The notes under the pieces are model-generated. The model saw nothing but the letters and a program-made list of their open reading frames with translations. It made no database searches and was not told where the DNA came from. The translations under genes were made by a program, and so were the position numbers. From Dipteris shenzhenensis (Eukaryota > Polypodiophyta > Polypodiopsida > Gleicheniales), in NCBI GenBank assembly GCA_047967505.1, contig CM106538.1: a DNA stretch of 64,000 nt; one strand, written 5' to 3'. Of this stretch, positions 11,601-23,400 are shown in pieces; position 1 is the stretch's first letter; each line of letters opens with the position of its first letter.

Positions 11601-14432
11601 CCCACTTTTTGCAGGACTTCCGTAGTTGTTTTTTTGATAATGTATGGACCTGGGAATATCTTGCTCTTCTAGCATCAATCTCAAATTATTTGAATTCCCT
11701 CTTATGTTCTTTTGTAAAGAGTGATCAGGGTTGGGACTCCGCATACATAGAAAGAATGATTCAAGAGTTTGAATCGCTATGCCACATTCTCTCTTGCCTC
11801 TCTTTGCTGCATAAACACCACTATAGATCTTCAAATCTGATGAATATGCTCGCTCTAGAGTAACCTGCATGGCTTCTTTGTCTTTTTTATCAACAAATAT
11901 GACAATGTTACAAATCGCCACTTTGCTAATGGTGGTATATACTATTCTATCAATGAAGTTATGGATATCATCGCTAGAAACTTCATTGATAAAGAATAGT
12001 TGTGGCTTATCCCATGCTGACTCATTCTTAAAGAAGTCATCTTCTGAGACTCCCCTGAAGTTGACAAGCTTTCCAGACTCTGCCGTAACCTCTACATTGA
12101 ATTGAAAGCTTTGGTGCATATCTGTTGGCATTCTTATCTCGCTGATTAATCTTTCCACATATGCAACCACCTGTTGTGGGATCTCTTTTCTCATATAAGA
12201 GGTTACTATTTCCGACCCATCTTCATCCTTTTTAATCCACCTGTTGGCCCATAGCTTTACCTTGGGTGTTGACAAAGAAGCTATATGCTTCACCACATTA
12301 TAGTCAATGTTGCAATGAGTAAGTGGAATTTGTTTCTCTGACAGCAAATACTTGATGGCACTATGCACTGCATCACGCCTCACCTGTACATTGATGCATT
12401 CTTCCATGCAGTGGTCTTTGTCTTTTTTTCCAAAAAACCATTCTTTCTTTAAAATTCTTTGTGCTGCCATGGATGCATACTTATCAGGTAAGTACTTTAC
12501 AGGCCTCCACATCCTTGCCGTCAACTCCTTCTTATCCATTACCTTTGACTTGCCGGAGATAAACAAAGGAGCTTCATAGGTCAGCTGTCCACGCTCACAA
12601 GCAATGCACGTTTCAAGCATCTCATTGAACACTTCAACAGGACGAAAGATGATAGAAGTATAGTCGGCATATCTGTCCCTCACCACCTTGAGGCTTGTCA
12701 TACTTTCTTCCCGCTCTTGGGTTCCCCTGGGCACAACTGCACTCAAAGAAGTATAAAAGTTTGTGAGTGTGTCGGCGTCTGCTTTTGTGACCTTTCGCTT
12801 CAAATCAGGATTTGGGGAACCAAATGTTGTCCATATCACCCTTGCCTTCTGTAAGACCTCTGATGTTGAGGATATCTTACGCTTTCCATGGACATAATGA
12901 TTAAGTCTTTCGGACTCAATCAAATACTTAATCTCATGCTTGAATATACAGATCGTTGTAGGATAATAATGGAATGAGCTTATCTTTACAAATTGTTCTG
13001 GAGTGAGTCTTTTGCCCTCCTTTGCTTCCCTTGCGATCTGATTACAAGCATAAGCCCAATGTTGACCATCAATGGGCTGGAATCTGCAATGAAGGAGAAA
13101 TTCCTTCTTGACTTCCTTTAGCATATTCTCTCCTTGTGCCTCTTCACCTCGTTCATGTGGAATATTTTTTAGAGTGTTTTTAAAGAATTGACTGAAGATC
13201 TCCTCGAAATGTGTAGGCCCTGTAAATGTTATTTGATCCAGAAAACTATTTTTGGTTGGACAAAACATTATTGGGCGCAAGACCACATTACTTGCCACAG
13301 GTTTCTTGCCATCTCTCAAAGCCTCGTATATTTGCATTGCATAAGATATATCAAGGCTTCGGCTATTAGTAAACAGAGCTGCAGCTTCCACATCTTTGGC
13401 ATTCACAAACCACGTCCTTTGACCCCAGATATATCCCACATCATCATCTGTAACTGCTTCATTAAGACGCAGATTAAGATTTTTAATTGATGTGAGTTCA
13501 TCTTGATCATCTTCAGCCTCGGATTCTGAGTCTTCTTCATCTTTCTCTTTTTTTGACCGTTTTTCATCCACATTATCTTTCTCTACAGTGGGACGATGTC
13601 TTTTCTTACTGCTTGGAACCGTGGCTCTTGCAGTACTAGCCTTTTGCATTTCACGTCGTGGCTTGCTAGCAAGAGCTTCTAGCATAACTGCAGTGGATCG
13701 ACCTTGATCTTCTTCAATTTTTGCTAATTCCCGTGCACTCAAGGCTTGTTTTTCATCATCCTTAGTTACATTCACCATTTCTGGCTCTACAAGTTTGCGC
13801 TCATGTTCTACAGGTTTGTGACAGTGTGCCTGTTCTTCTTGTCCCTGCATTGAAGTCTGAGCTTTTTGATCTCCTTCATGTGATGATTCTTGCATATGGA
13901 GAGCATATTCTGCATCCTGAAAGTATTCAAGCATTATCTTTGCATGCATCCTTTTTGCCACCACACTAGGAAATTGCTCCCAAGTATATGAAAGAGTCTC
14001 CAATGCCCTTTGCAACTCTGGAAACTTTGATGGTTGAGGAGGAGGCATCACAAAGGTCTTTGCGTCTCTCCTTGACACAATAAAATGCATACCGCCAACT
14101 TCAGGATCTGAACTCTTTGTTAAAATATCCACAAAGGTGTCTTTTCGCTGAATTATTATGCCTACTACAAGGCTTGAAGTCATATCTTTTTTGAAGAAAG
14201 TAGCATCCCATGGATCTTCAACACCATTGAACTCCCTTTTTGACATAAGTAGAAAGAGTCTCTTTTCCTTTTGATGAAGAAACCAGGCTCTTCTACCCAT
14301 GTGATATCGAGTCCACCTACCAAAGCCATTGGGGCTATATTCCTTTCCTTTGAAATTCAAAGTGACATCAGAAACCCATTCTCTGATCTCAGAGTCATCT
14401 AGCATAGCCATCACATTAGCTGATTGCTCCAT
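7203..14432 (-). CDS. gene A: 1,936-aa protein with three tandem Ulp1/C48-like protease domains, 12 exons
   Basis: Proposed exons (all GT-AG): 14432-11223, 11130-10883, 10746-10576, 10491-10402, 10311-10029, 9569-9340, 9256-9086, 9000-8911, 8819-8355, 8227-8057, 7974-7885, 7794-7203. They sum to 5,811 nt in one frame. The start is the ATG four bases after a TTTTCTTGTAG acceptor, which implies a 5' UTR intron; A' has the same arrangement. Exon 1 (1-1070) is of unknown function: an N-terminal domain shared with A', then a Lys-rich NLS-like and acidic stretch (roughly 290-345), then blocks GYIWG, FQPIDGQHW, ESERLN, WFFGKK and GWEVTL also found in A'. Residues 1071-1800 hold three protease-like units, and the C-terminus has a Pro/Glu repeat (PQPPLEASEELP twice). 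Likely roles are desumoylation or polyprotein processing, or an accessory transposition function (inference). The splice model is strong because 171-nt and 90-nt exons recur in each unit. Confidence 0.85.
8600..9569 (-). other. gene A protease unit 2 (exons 6-9a)
   Basis: Same plan as unit 1: EEISILLNPKNEVNVKVI, HWSLVVVDI with His1470, FFANS with Asn1487, then QDNSHIYNCGWRV with Gln1530 and Cys1538. The Gln-Cys spacing is 8 rather than 6, and ND of the VNDNVI motif reads NV, so this is the most diverged unit and may be inactive. Exons 7 and 8 are again 171 and 90 nt. Exon 9 fuses the end of this unit to the start of unit 3. Confidence 0.75.
10029..11130 (-). other. gene A protease unit 1 (exons 2-5)
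   Basis: The unit begins EEVSIL....KEVNDNVILAIL, matching the WLND.VI motif of Ulp1 proteases. HWSLIFWDL follows with His1212, then WFVNS with Asn1229, then EQKDGHSCGWRV with Gln1269 and Cys1275. This is the order H - D/N - Q - C of clan CE (C48). Asn occupies the usual Asp position. Middle exons are 171 and 90 nt. Confidence 0.8.
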
Positions 14433-15110
14433 AATCCTACAAGAAAAGATAATGAAGAATTTAGAAAAATACAAGTAAAGTACAATATACAACCCTTGAT
14501 ACAATAAATGTGGAAAATAGCCCAAAAGGCTTTACAAGGCTTCATATGGCAATAAATGTGGGAAATAGCCTAAAAGGCTTTACAAGGCTTAAATATTTGT
14601 ACAAATGTAAAAGAATTAGCCAATAAAGCTTTACAAGTAATATAAAATGTCGTCTAGTGATAAAGCTTCAATCTTCGTGAAGATTCATGTAATCTGTCCA
14701 TACATTGATATCTGAGCACTGATACCCAACTGTTGCAATCTATCCACTAAAAACTGTTCCACTGATATCCACTTATGCAGCCCACATGATATCCACTTAT
14801 GCATCCCACTGATACTCGTTAATTAGTGAATGGTCGGGATGGTCGGGTTTATTACAAGGCGCTTCATATGACAATAAATGTAAAAAATAGCATAAAAGGC
14901 TTTACAAGGATTTTTATGACAATAAATGAGCTTAAATATTTATACAAATGCAATAAAAATAACCAGTAATCATCAAGCTCCAATATGTCCCATGACATGT
15001 AATCTGTCCACTGATATATGCAATCTGTCCACTGATATCTGCTCATGCAATCTGTCCACTGATATCTGCTCATGCAATCTGCCCACTGATAAACTTCTTG
15101 GTAAATGGTA
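14433..15110. repeat. gene A upstream region with short tandem repeats
   Basis: Non-coding. AAAAGGCTTTACAAGG-type units recur at 14,525-14,640 and 14,865-14,930. A minisatellite of roughly 27 bp (TGATATCTGCTCATGCAATC) lies at 14,990-15,090, with relatives at 14,690-14,830. The region probably holds the 5' UTR intron and promoter of gene A; the acceptor TTTTCTTGTAG is at about 14,437. Confidence 0.65.
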
Positions 15111-15119
15111 AAAGGTCTT

Positions 15120-15350
15120 ATTTAATAGCATGTTATGAGTGTTAAACCGCATGTGAGCGAAGGGACTGACAACGAATAGGAACTAGTTAGAAAAATTTGA
15201 GCATGGCTTCGATTGGCAACTTGGAGAATTGTCTCTCCTCTAAGGCAATCTAATCTATGCTAAACTATGCTAAACCAACCGTCGAAGCGAAGAAAAGCAA
15301 TAAATAATTTCTTTTTCTGTGTTCATTTTAATGTGCTGGGGTTTAAGAGG
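15120..15350. other. conserved non-coding segment upstream of gene A
   Basis: The reverse complement of this stretch is similar to 37,331-37,485 plus 37,930-38,010. Shared blocks include TTTAGCATAGATTAG, AGTCCCTTC.CTCACATGC.GTTT and CATAACATG. Conservation between two otherwise unrelated places suggests an element-internal functional region such as a promoter, or simply a common repeat. Confidence 0.5.
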
Positions 15351-15566
15351 CTTAAATATGCAAAAGAAGGGGTTGTGATGTAGAGGCTAAACCTGCATGT
15401 GATATAAATAAAGAACAAGTATCTAAAGAAAAGTTAACATTTTTCAATTTAAAAGATGAATATATATAAAAACATTATCTAACTTTCAAAACAAACCATA
15501 AATTCACTCTTTTATAATTTTTTAAAAGTATAATATAAAGTATGTAAATATATAAAACTCTCTTTA

Positions 15567-15602
<36 letters not shown>

Positions 15603-16078
15603 CTAAATCTCTTTGCAGCCATAGTCAAGACACCTCATTCTCTCTCTTAATCTCTCTCTCTCTCTCTATAACTCTTAAGTATTTTTCATTCCTCTCTCTC
15701 TCTCCCTCTCTCTCCCTCTCTCTCTTTCTCTCTCCCTCTCTCTCTTTCTCTCTCTCTCCCTCTCTCTCCCTCTTTCTTAATCTCTCTCTTAATCTCTCTC
15801 CCTCTCTCTCCTCTCTCTTTCTTTCTCTCCCTACTCTTCTCTCTCATTTAAAAATATAATATAAAAGATGTAAATATATAAAACTCTCTTTACTTTCTCT
15901 CTCTCTCTCTCTCTCCTCCTAAATCTCCTTGTAGTCATAGTCAAGACACCTCATTCTCTCTCTTAATCTCTCTCTCTCTCTCTTTGACAACTCTTAAGTA
16001 TTTTTCTCTCTATCCTCATCCCACTTATTCTCTCTCTCCCTCTCTCTCCCTCTAGCACAGAAGTTTTATTCCTCTCTC

Positions 16079-16126
<48 letters not shown>

Positions 16127-17110
16127 TCTCTCCCTAAGTCTCCCTCTTCTCTTCTCTCTCTCTCTCTCTTTTCCTCTCTCCTCTCGCCACGTTTCATTCC
16201 CATAAACTTTCTCTCTCTCTCCCTCTCTCTCTTTCTCTCTCTCCCTCTCTCTCTTTCTCTCTCCCTCTCTCTCCCTACTCTCTCCCTCCCTCAAGTAGCC
16301 ACGGCCCCCAAGAGACCCGCTTCTCTCTCTTAATCTCTCTCCCCCTCTCTCCTCTCTCTTTACCAGCTTCTCTCTCTTAATCTCTCTCCCCCTCTCTCCT
16401 CTCTCTTTACCAGCTTCTCTCTCTTAATCTCTCTCCGCCTCTCTCCTCTCTCTTTCTTTCCCTCCCTACTCTTCTCTCTCTTAATCTCTCTCCGCCTCTC
16501 TCCTCTCTCTTTCTTTCCCTAGCTTCTCTCTCTTAATCTCTCTCCGCCTCTCTCCTCTCTCTTTCTTTCCCTCCCTACTCTTCTCTCTCATTTAAGGAGC
16601 CCCTCTTCTCTGTGTGAATCTCCTCTCTCTTAAGGAGCCCCTCTTCTCCCCTCCCTATTCTCCCATTTCTCAAATTTACAAACTCGAATATAAATAAAAA
16701 ACTAATTAAAATAGAACTTAAAAACTCAAATAAGAAACTAATTTAAAAAGAATTGTAATGCCTTCTAAAAGACCACCCTCCTCAAAAACTTTAAGAATAA
16801 ACTAATTGAAAAAGAATTATAAGTAAAGAAAAAGAATTACAATACGAATTTTAAGAAATAGAACTCAAAAACCTTAACAAGAAACTAATTGAAAAGAATT
16901 GTAAGTAAAGAAATAGAATTACAAGACGAATAAAAAAGAATGCAAGTACCTGGAAAAAGTGAAAAAAGTAAGGCTCGGCTTATCCTTTCTCTTCCGCTCT
17001 TGGTTGCTTCAATGAAACGAGGAGAGAGTTAAAACTAGTCCACTCCTACACATAAATTTGAATTTTCAAAAAAGAGAGGGAAATTTGAATTCATTATAAA
17101 TTTGAATTCA
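15351..17110. repeat. (CT)n microsatellite region and A-rich flanks
   Basis: 15,560-16,680 is almost pure polypyrimidine on the plus strand: long (TC)n runs with CCCTCT variants and repeated blocks such as CTCTCTTAATCTCTCTCC. The block ATATAAAACTCTCTTTACTTTCTC occurs at 15,550 and 15,870, showing segmental duplication. 16,680-17,110 is A-rich with repeats of AACTAATTGAAAAAGAATT-like sequence. No gene is seen. Confidence 0.85.
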
Positions 17111-17329
17111 AATTTGTGTTCAACATTCTTCTTATACTTTCTTCTTATACGTTCCTTTTGAATTCAAATTTATGTTCAACATTCTTCTTGATACTTTCTT
17201 CAACATTCTTCTCGATTCTTGTAAGTCCTTTTCATTCTCGTAAGTCCTTTTCATTCTCGTACGTCCTTTTCATTCTTCTCGTAAATCAAATCTTATTTTT
17301 CGTTCTTGCTCGTGATAGTAAGTCAAATC

Positions 17330-19560
17330 CTCCTCTCCCATCTCTCTCTCTCCTTCTCTCTCTCTCCTCTCTCTCCTCTCCTTCCCTCCATCCATCCCTC
17401 GACCCAATCCTCTCCTCCAACCTCCTTCCCTCCCCTCCCCTTCCTCTGCCGCCAAAACTCCTCCCTTCCCTCCGCTCTCCCTCCTTCCCCAAAATCCCTC
17501 TCCCCTCTTGCTACCCTTCCCCTCTCCCGTCGCCTAACCTCTTCCTCCCCTACCCCTTTTTCCCCCTACCCCCTTTTAACCTTCCTCCCTTTTCCCCACC
17601 CCCCTTGGCGATCCCCCCAACCTTTCCACCCTCTTCCCCACTCTCCCTTTGGCCCCCCCTCCCTCCTTCCTTGGCGACCCCCCCCTCCTCTCACCCAGCT
17701 CCCCCTCCGCCCTCCCTGGGGCTGGCCGCCAGCCCCCCCCTCTCCTCACTCCCTGGGCTGGCGGCCGCGGCCGCCAGCCCCCCCCCCCTCCTCTCACCCA
17801 CCCCCCCCCCTTCGCAACCCACCCATCCCCCCCCTTCACCCTCCCTGGCTGGCGGCCGCGGCCGTCAGCCCCCCCCCCCTCTCCTCTCTCCCCCCTCCTC
17901 TCACCCAGCCCCCCCCCTCTCCTCTCTCCCTGGGCTGGCGGCCGCGGCCGCCAGCCCCCCCCCCTCCTCTGACCCAGCCCCTCCCCTCTTCACCCTCCCC
18001 CCCCTTCCCAACCCACCCATCCCGCTCCCTGGCTGGCGGCCGCGGCCGCCAGCCCCCCCCCCCTCCTCTCACCTAGTCCCCCCCCCCCTTCTCCTTCCTC
18101 TCTCCCTAGGCTGGCGGCCGCGGCCGCCAGCCCCCCCCCTTCTCTCACCCACCCCCCACCCCTCCCCCCCCTTCACCCTCCCTGGCTGGCGGCCGCGGCC
18201 GCCAGCCCCCCCCTCCTCTCCTCTCTCCCCCCTCCTCTCACCCAGCCCCCCCCCCCTCTCCTCTCTCCCTGGGCTGGCGGCCGCGGCCGCCAGCCCCCCC
18301 CCCCCTCTCACCCACCGGCCACCCCTCCCCCCCCTCCTCTTTCTTCACCCTCCCCTCCCCCTTCCCAACCCACGCCCCCCCCTTCACGCTCCCTGGCTGG
18401 CGGCCGCGGCCGCCAGCCCCCCCCCCCCCTCACCCAGCTCCCCCCCCCCTCTCCTTCCTCTCTCCCTAGGCTGGCGGCCGCAGCCGCCAGCCCCCCCCCC
18501 CTCCTCTCACGCACCCCCCCCCCTCACACTCCCGCCCCCCCTTCCCAACCCACCCATCCCCCCCCTTGACCCTCCCTGGCTGGCGGCCGCGGCCGCCAGC
18601 CCCCTCCCCCCTCTCACCCAGGGGGGGTCTTCACTCCCCCCCCCCCCTTCGCGACCCACCCGTCCCCCCTTCACCACCCTCCCTGGCTGGCGGCCGCCGC
18701 CGCCAGCCCCCCCCCCCTCCTCTCACCCAGCCCCCCCCCCTCTCCTCTCACCCAACCCCTTCGCAACCCCCTCTCCTCTCTCCCTGGGCTGGCGGCCGCG
18801 GCCGCCAGCCCCCCCCCCTCCTCCCTCTCTCTTCGCTCTCCCCCCCCCTTTCGGAACCCACCCTGGCTGGCGGCCGCGGCCGCCAGCCCCCCCTCCCCTC
18901 CTCTCACCCAACCCCCCCTCTTCACCCGCCCCCCCCCTTTCGCAACCCCTCCCCCACCCCCCCTTCCTCCCCTCAGCCGATCCCCCACCCTCCCACCGCG
19001 CCCCCCCCCTCCCCCCCTCAGCCGCGCCCCCCTCCCTCCCCCTCTTCACCCGCCCCCCCCCTTTCGCAACCCCTCCCCCACGCCCCCTTCCCCCCCTCAG
19101 CCGCTCCCCCACCCTCCCGGGCTGGCGGCCGCGGCCGCCAGCCCCCCCTCTTCACCGCGCCCCCGCCCTCCCCCTCCTCCACCCCTCCCCCCCTCCCTCC
19201 TCCCCCCCTTCAGCCCTCCCTCACCCTCCTTGGCTGGCGGCCGCGGCCGCCAGCCCCCCCTCTTCACCCTCCCCCCCCCTCCCCCCCTCAGCCGCGCCCC
19301 CCTCCCTCCCCCTCTCAGCCGCTCCCCCCTCCTCTCAGCTGCGCCCCCCCCTCCCCCTCTCAGCCGCTCCCCCCTCCTCCTCTCAGCCTCCCCTCTGCAC
19401 CCACCCGCTTCCCTCCCACCCGCCGCGCCAGCCTCCCCTCCCACCCTCACACCCACCTCCCTCTTCGCCCCTTCTTCCCCTCCCTTCCTCCTCCCTCCCG
19501 TCCCACCCTCTTCCTCCCCTCCCTTCCTCCTCCCTCCCCTCCCCTGAACCTTTCTCTCTC
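17330..19560. repeat. C-rich polypyrimidine tract carrying about 15 GC-rich 24-bp palindromes
   Basis: The plus strand is C/T-rich (CCCCCCCTCCTCTCACCCA type), punctuated by a perfect 24-bp palindrome with half-site GGCTGGCGGCCG, whose centre holds two overlapping GCGGCCGC sites. Copies lie near 17755, 17846, 17931, 18030, 18109, 18182, 18270, 18394, 18469, 18578, 18684, 18786, 18865, 19119 and 19232, plus a short form near 17720. Spacing is mostly 73-125 bp. Those near 17846, 18469 and 18684 have one substitution. Long proline-rich ORFs here, open on both strands, are composition artefacts. Confidence 0.9.
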
Positions 19561-20459
19561 TAATTTCTCTCTCTTGAAATTTTAAAAAAGAAACTAGAAA
19601 AAAAAGTTTGCAAGTACTTGGAAATAGTTTGTAAGTTTGCTCTTTCTTGCTTTCTTGCTCTTCCTTCCTTGCTCTCTTGATCGTCCTTGCTTTCTTGCTT
19701 GAATGAAATGAGGGGAGAAAGAATGAATGAAGGAAGACTATATATAAGAAAAATTAGGTTTTCCTCCTCCTCTCCTATTGGCTTTCCATTCCTCCCCTCT
19801 CTCCTATTGGCTTTTCATTTATCTCCTCTCCCATTGGCTCCCATTACTCCCCCTCTCCTATTGAACCCCCATCCCTCATCCATTAGCCCTCCTCCCATCC
19901 ATCCATTTCTTCTTCCTCCCCATTGCCACCACTCCCATCCCACATTTCCACCACGTCCCATTTTCCAAAATCCCATATTTCCCCATCTCACCCTCCTCTT
20001 TTTCATCCCCTATTAACTTCCTCACTCATTTCACTCCCTTATTAGCCTACTCCCCTATTACCTTCCCCTCTCCCATTCCATTCTTCCCTCCCCACTCTCA
20101 CTTCCACTTCCCATTACTCCCTATCCTATTCCACTCCTCCCTCCTCATTCCCACTTCCACTTCCCATTACTCACTTGCTATACACATTTGCAAACTATTA
20201 ATATATTATTACATGATTTTTTATACTATTTGTAAACTTACATATGGGCAAAATCACAGGTGTCAAAGCGATCCTATTGTGGTCATACAACAACTGTGCT
20301 TTTATTCAAGGGTATATTTATCCTCATCAACAAGCTTATTTACTCAAGGTATGAAGTGCATAATTTGTGCACTAGGTGTTTACTTTGTGCCAAAATTGTT
20401 TGCCACACACACACACACATATACATATACCGAGAATTTTCTAATATTATCGCATCTAC
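19561..20459. other. T/C-rich low-complexity spacer
   Basis: Pyrimidine-rich sequence with repeats around CTCCTATTGGCTTTYCATT and CCACTTCCCATTACTC up to 20,180, then about 280 bp of unremarkable AT-rich DNA with a short (CA)n/(TA)n tract at 20,405. No gene is seen. Confidence 0.7.
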
Positions 20460-23400
20460 ATTTCTCCAATGGGCATAAAACTTTGTACACTCCTCAACCT
20501 AGGTCTTATTGACTTGCATACAAAGTGGTGCACCCATCTCATAAGTACTTGTTCGGATAACACACCTCCTATGTATTTTATGACGATTGTGCATAACACT
20601 AGGAACAAAATGGTGTATCATGTGAGACAGACTATGCAAAGCATATCCAATGGACACAAGACTTTACACGTTCCTCAACCTAGGCAGTATTGACTTGTGT
20701 GCAAAGTGGCATCCCCATCCGATAAGTACTTGTTCGAAAAATACACCTACGATCGTGTTTTTTGACGATTATGCATGACACTAAGGCAATAATGGTGTTT
20801 TATGCTTGATCGACAATGCAAAGCATATCCGATGGGCACAATACTTTGCACACACCTTCAACTAGGTAGAATCGACTTACATGCAAAGTGGCATGCCCAT
20901 CCCATAAGTGCTTGATCCTATAACATACCTAGAAACGTGTTTTTTGACGGATGTGCATGACACTAGAGTAAAAATAGTATTTAATGCTCGATAGACCATG
21001 CAAAGGATATCCGATGGGCACAAAACTTTTCGTACGCCTCAACCTAGGTGGTATTGAAATGTTCTCAATGAGGCACACCCATCCGATAAGTACTTGGTCA
21101 GATAACACACCTAATGGCGTGTTTTTTTGTGAATGTGCATGTCATTAGGAAAAAAATGATGTATAATGCGTGATCGACCATGCAAATCATATCCGATGGT
21201 GACAATACTTTGCACACACCTCAACGTAGTTAAAACGGACTTGCGTGCAAAGTGGAGCCCCCATATGATAAATATTTATTTGAATAACACACCTATGGCC
21301 GTGTTTTTATATGGTTGTGCATGACACTAAGGCAAAAACGGTGTGTTATGCTTGATCGACAATGCAAAGCATATCCGATGGGAACGATACTTTGCACACA
21401 CCTTCAACTAGGTGTAATTGACTTACATGCAAAGTGGCACGCCCATCGCATAAGTGCTTGATCAGATAACACACCTAGCAGTGTGTTTTTTTATGAATGT
21501 GCATGGCACTAAGGCAAAAATGGAATTTAATGCTCGATCGACCATGCAAAGCATATCCGATGGGCACAATACTTTGCACACACCTTCAACTAGGTGGAAT
21601 TGACTTACATGCAAAGTGGCATTCCCATCGCATAAGTGCTTGATCGGATAACACACCTAGCAGCGTGTTTTTTTACGGATGTGCATGGCACTAAGGCAAA
21701 AATGGTATTTAATGCTCGATCGACCATGCAAAGCATATCCGATGGGCATAATACTTTTCCTATACCTCAACCTAATTGTTATTAAAATGTTGTCAAAGAG
21801 GCACATCCATCCGATAAGTACTTGGTCAGATAACATACCCAAGGGCGTGTTTTTTGGCGGATGTGCATACCACTAGGGAAAAAATGGTGTATAATGCGTG
21901 ATCGACCATGCAAATCATATCCGATGGTGACAATACTTTGCACGCACCTCAATGTACTTAAAACGGACTTGCGTTCAAAGTGGAGCCCCCATCTGATAAG
22001 TACTTATTTGAATAACACACCTATGGCCGTGTTTTTATATGATTGTGCATGACACTAAGGCAAAAACGGTGTGTTATGCTTGATCAACCATGCAAATCAT
22101 ATCCGAAGGTGACAATACTTTGCACACACCTCAAACTAGTTGAAACGGACTTGCGTGCAAACTAGAGCCCCCATCCGATAAGTACTAGTTTGAATAACAC
22201 ATCTAGGACTGCGTTTTTTTACGAATGTGCATGACACTAAGATAAAAACGGTGTTTTATGCTTGATCGACAATGCAAATCATATCCGATGGGCACAATAC
22301 TTTGCACACACCTTCAACTAGGTAGAATCGACTTACATGCAAAGTGGCATGCCCGTCCCATAAGTGCTTGATCCTATAACATACCTAGAAACGTGTTTTT
22401 TGACGGATGTGCATGACATTAGAGTAAAAATAGAATTTAATGCTCGATAGACCATGCAAAGGATATCCGATGGGCACAAAACTTTTCGTACGCCTCAACC
22501 TAGGTTATATTGAAATGTTCTCAATGAGGCACACCCATCCGATAAGTACTTGGTCAGATAACACACCTAATGGCGTGTTTTTTTGTGAATGTGCATGTCA
22601 TTAGGAAAAAAATGATGTATAATGCGTGATCGACCATGCAAATCATATCCGATGGTGACAATACTTTGCACCTACCTCAACGTAGTTAAAACGGACTTGC
22701 GTGCAAAGTGGAGGCCCCATCTGATAAGTATTTATTTGAATAACACACCTATGGCCGTGTTTTTATATGGTTGTGCATGACACTAAGGCAAAAACAGTGT
22801 GTTATGCTTGATCGACAATGCAAAGCATATCCGATGGGCACAATACTTTGCACATACCTTTAACTAGGTGGAATTGACTTACATGCAAAGTGGCACGCCC
22901 ATCGCATAAGTGCTTGATCAGATAACACACCTAGCAGCGTGTTTTTTTACGGATGTGCATGAGGCAAAAATGGTATTTAATGCTCGATCGACCATGCAAA
23001 GCATATCCGATGGGCACGATACTTTGCATACACCTTCAACTAGCTAGAATCGACTTACATACAAAGTGGCATGCCCATCCCATAAGTGCTTGATCCTATA
23101 ACATACCTAGAAACGTGTTTTTTGACGGATGTGCATGACACTAGAGTAAAAATAGTATTTAATGCTCGATAGACCATGCAAAGGATATCCGATGGGCACA
23201 AAACTTTTCGTACGCCTCAACCTAGGTGGTATTGAAATGTTCTCAATGAGGCACACCCATCCGATAAGTACTTGGTCAAATAACACACCTAATGGCGTGT
23301 TTTTTTGCGGATGTGCATATCATTAGGAAAAAAATGGTGTATAATGCGTGATCGACCATGCAAATCATATTCGATAGTGACAATACGTTGCATGCACCTC

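Noticed and set aside
17720-19260. CRISPR-like array
   Set aside because: Repeats are full palindromes in polypyrimidine DNA with irregular spacing and low-complexity spacers, in a eukaryotic transposon; no cas genes.
17116-19563. 815-codon proline-rich open frame and several antisense Gly/Arg-rich frames
   Set aside because: Composition of a C/T-rich tract with GC palindromes; frames are open on both strands and contain only repeats. Not a credible protein.
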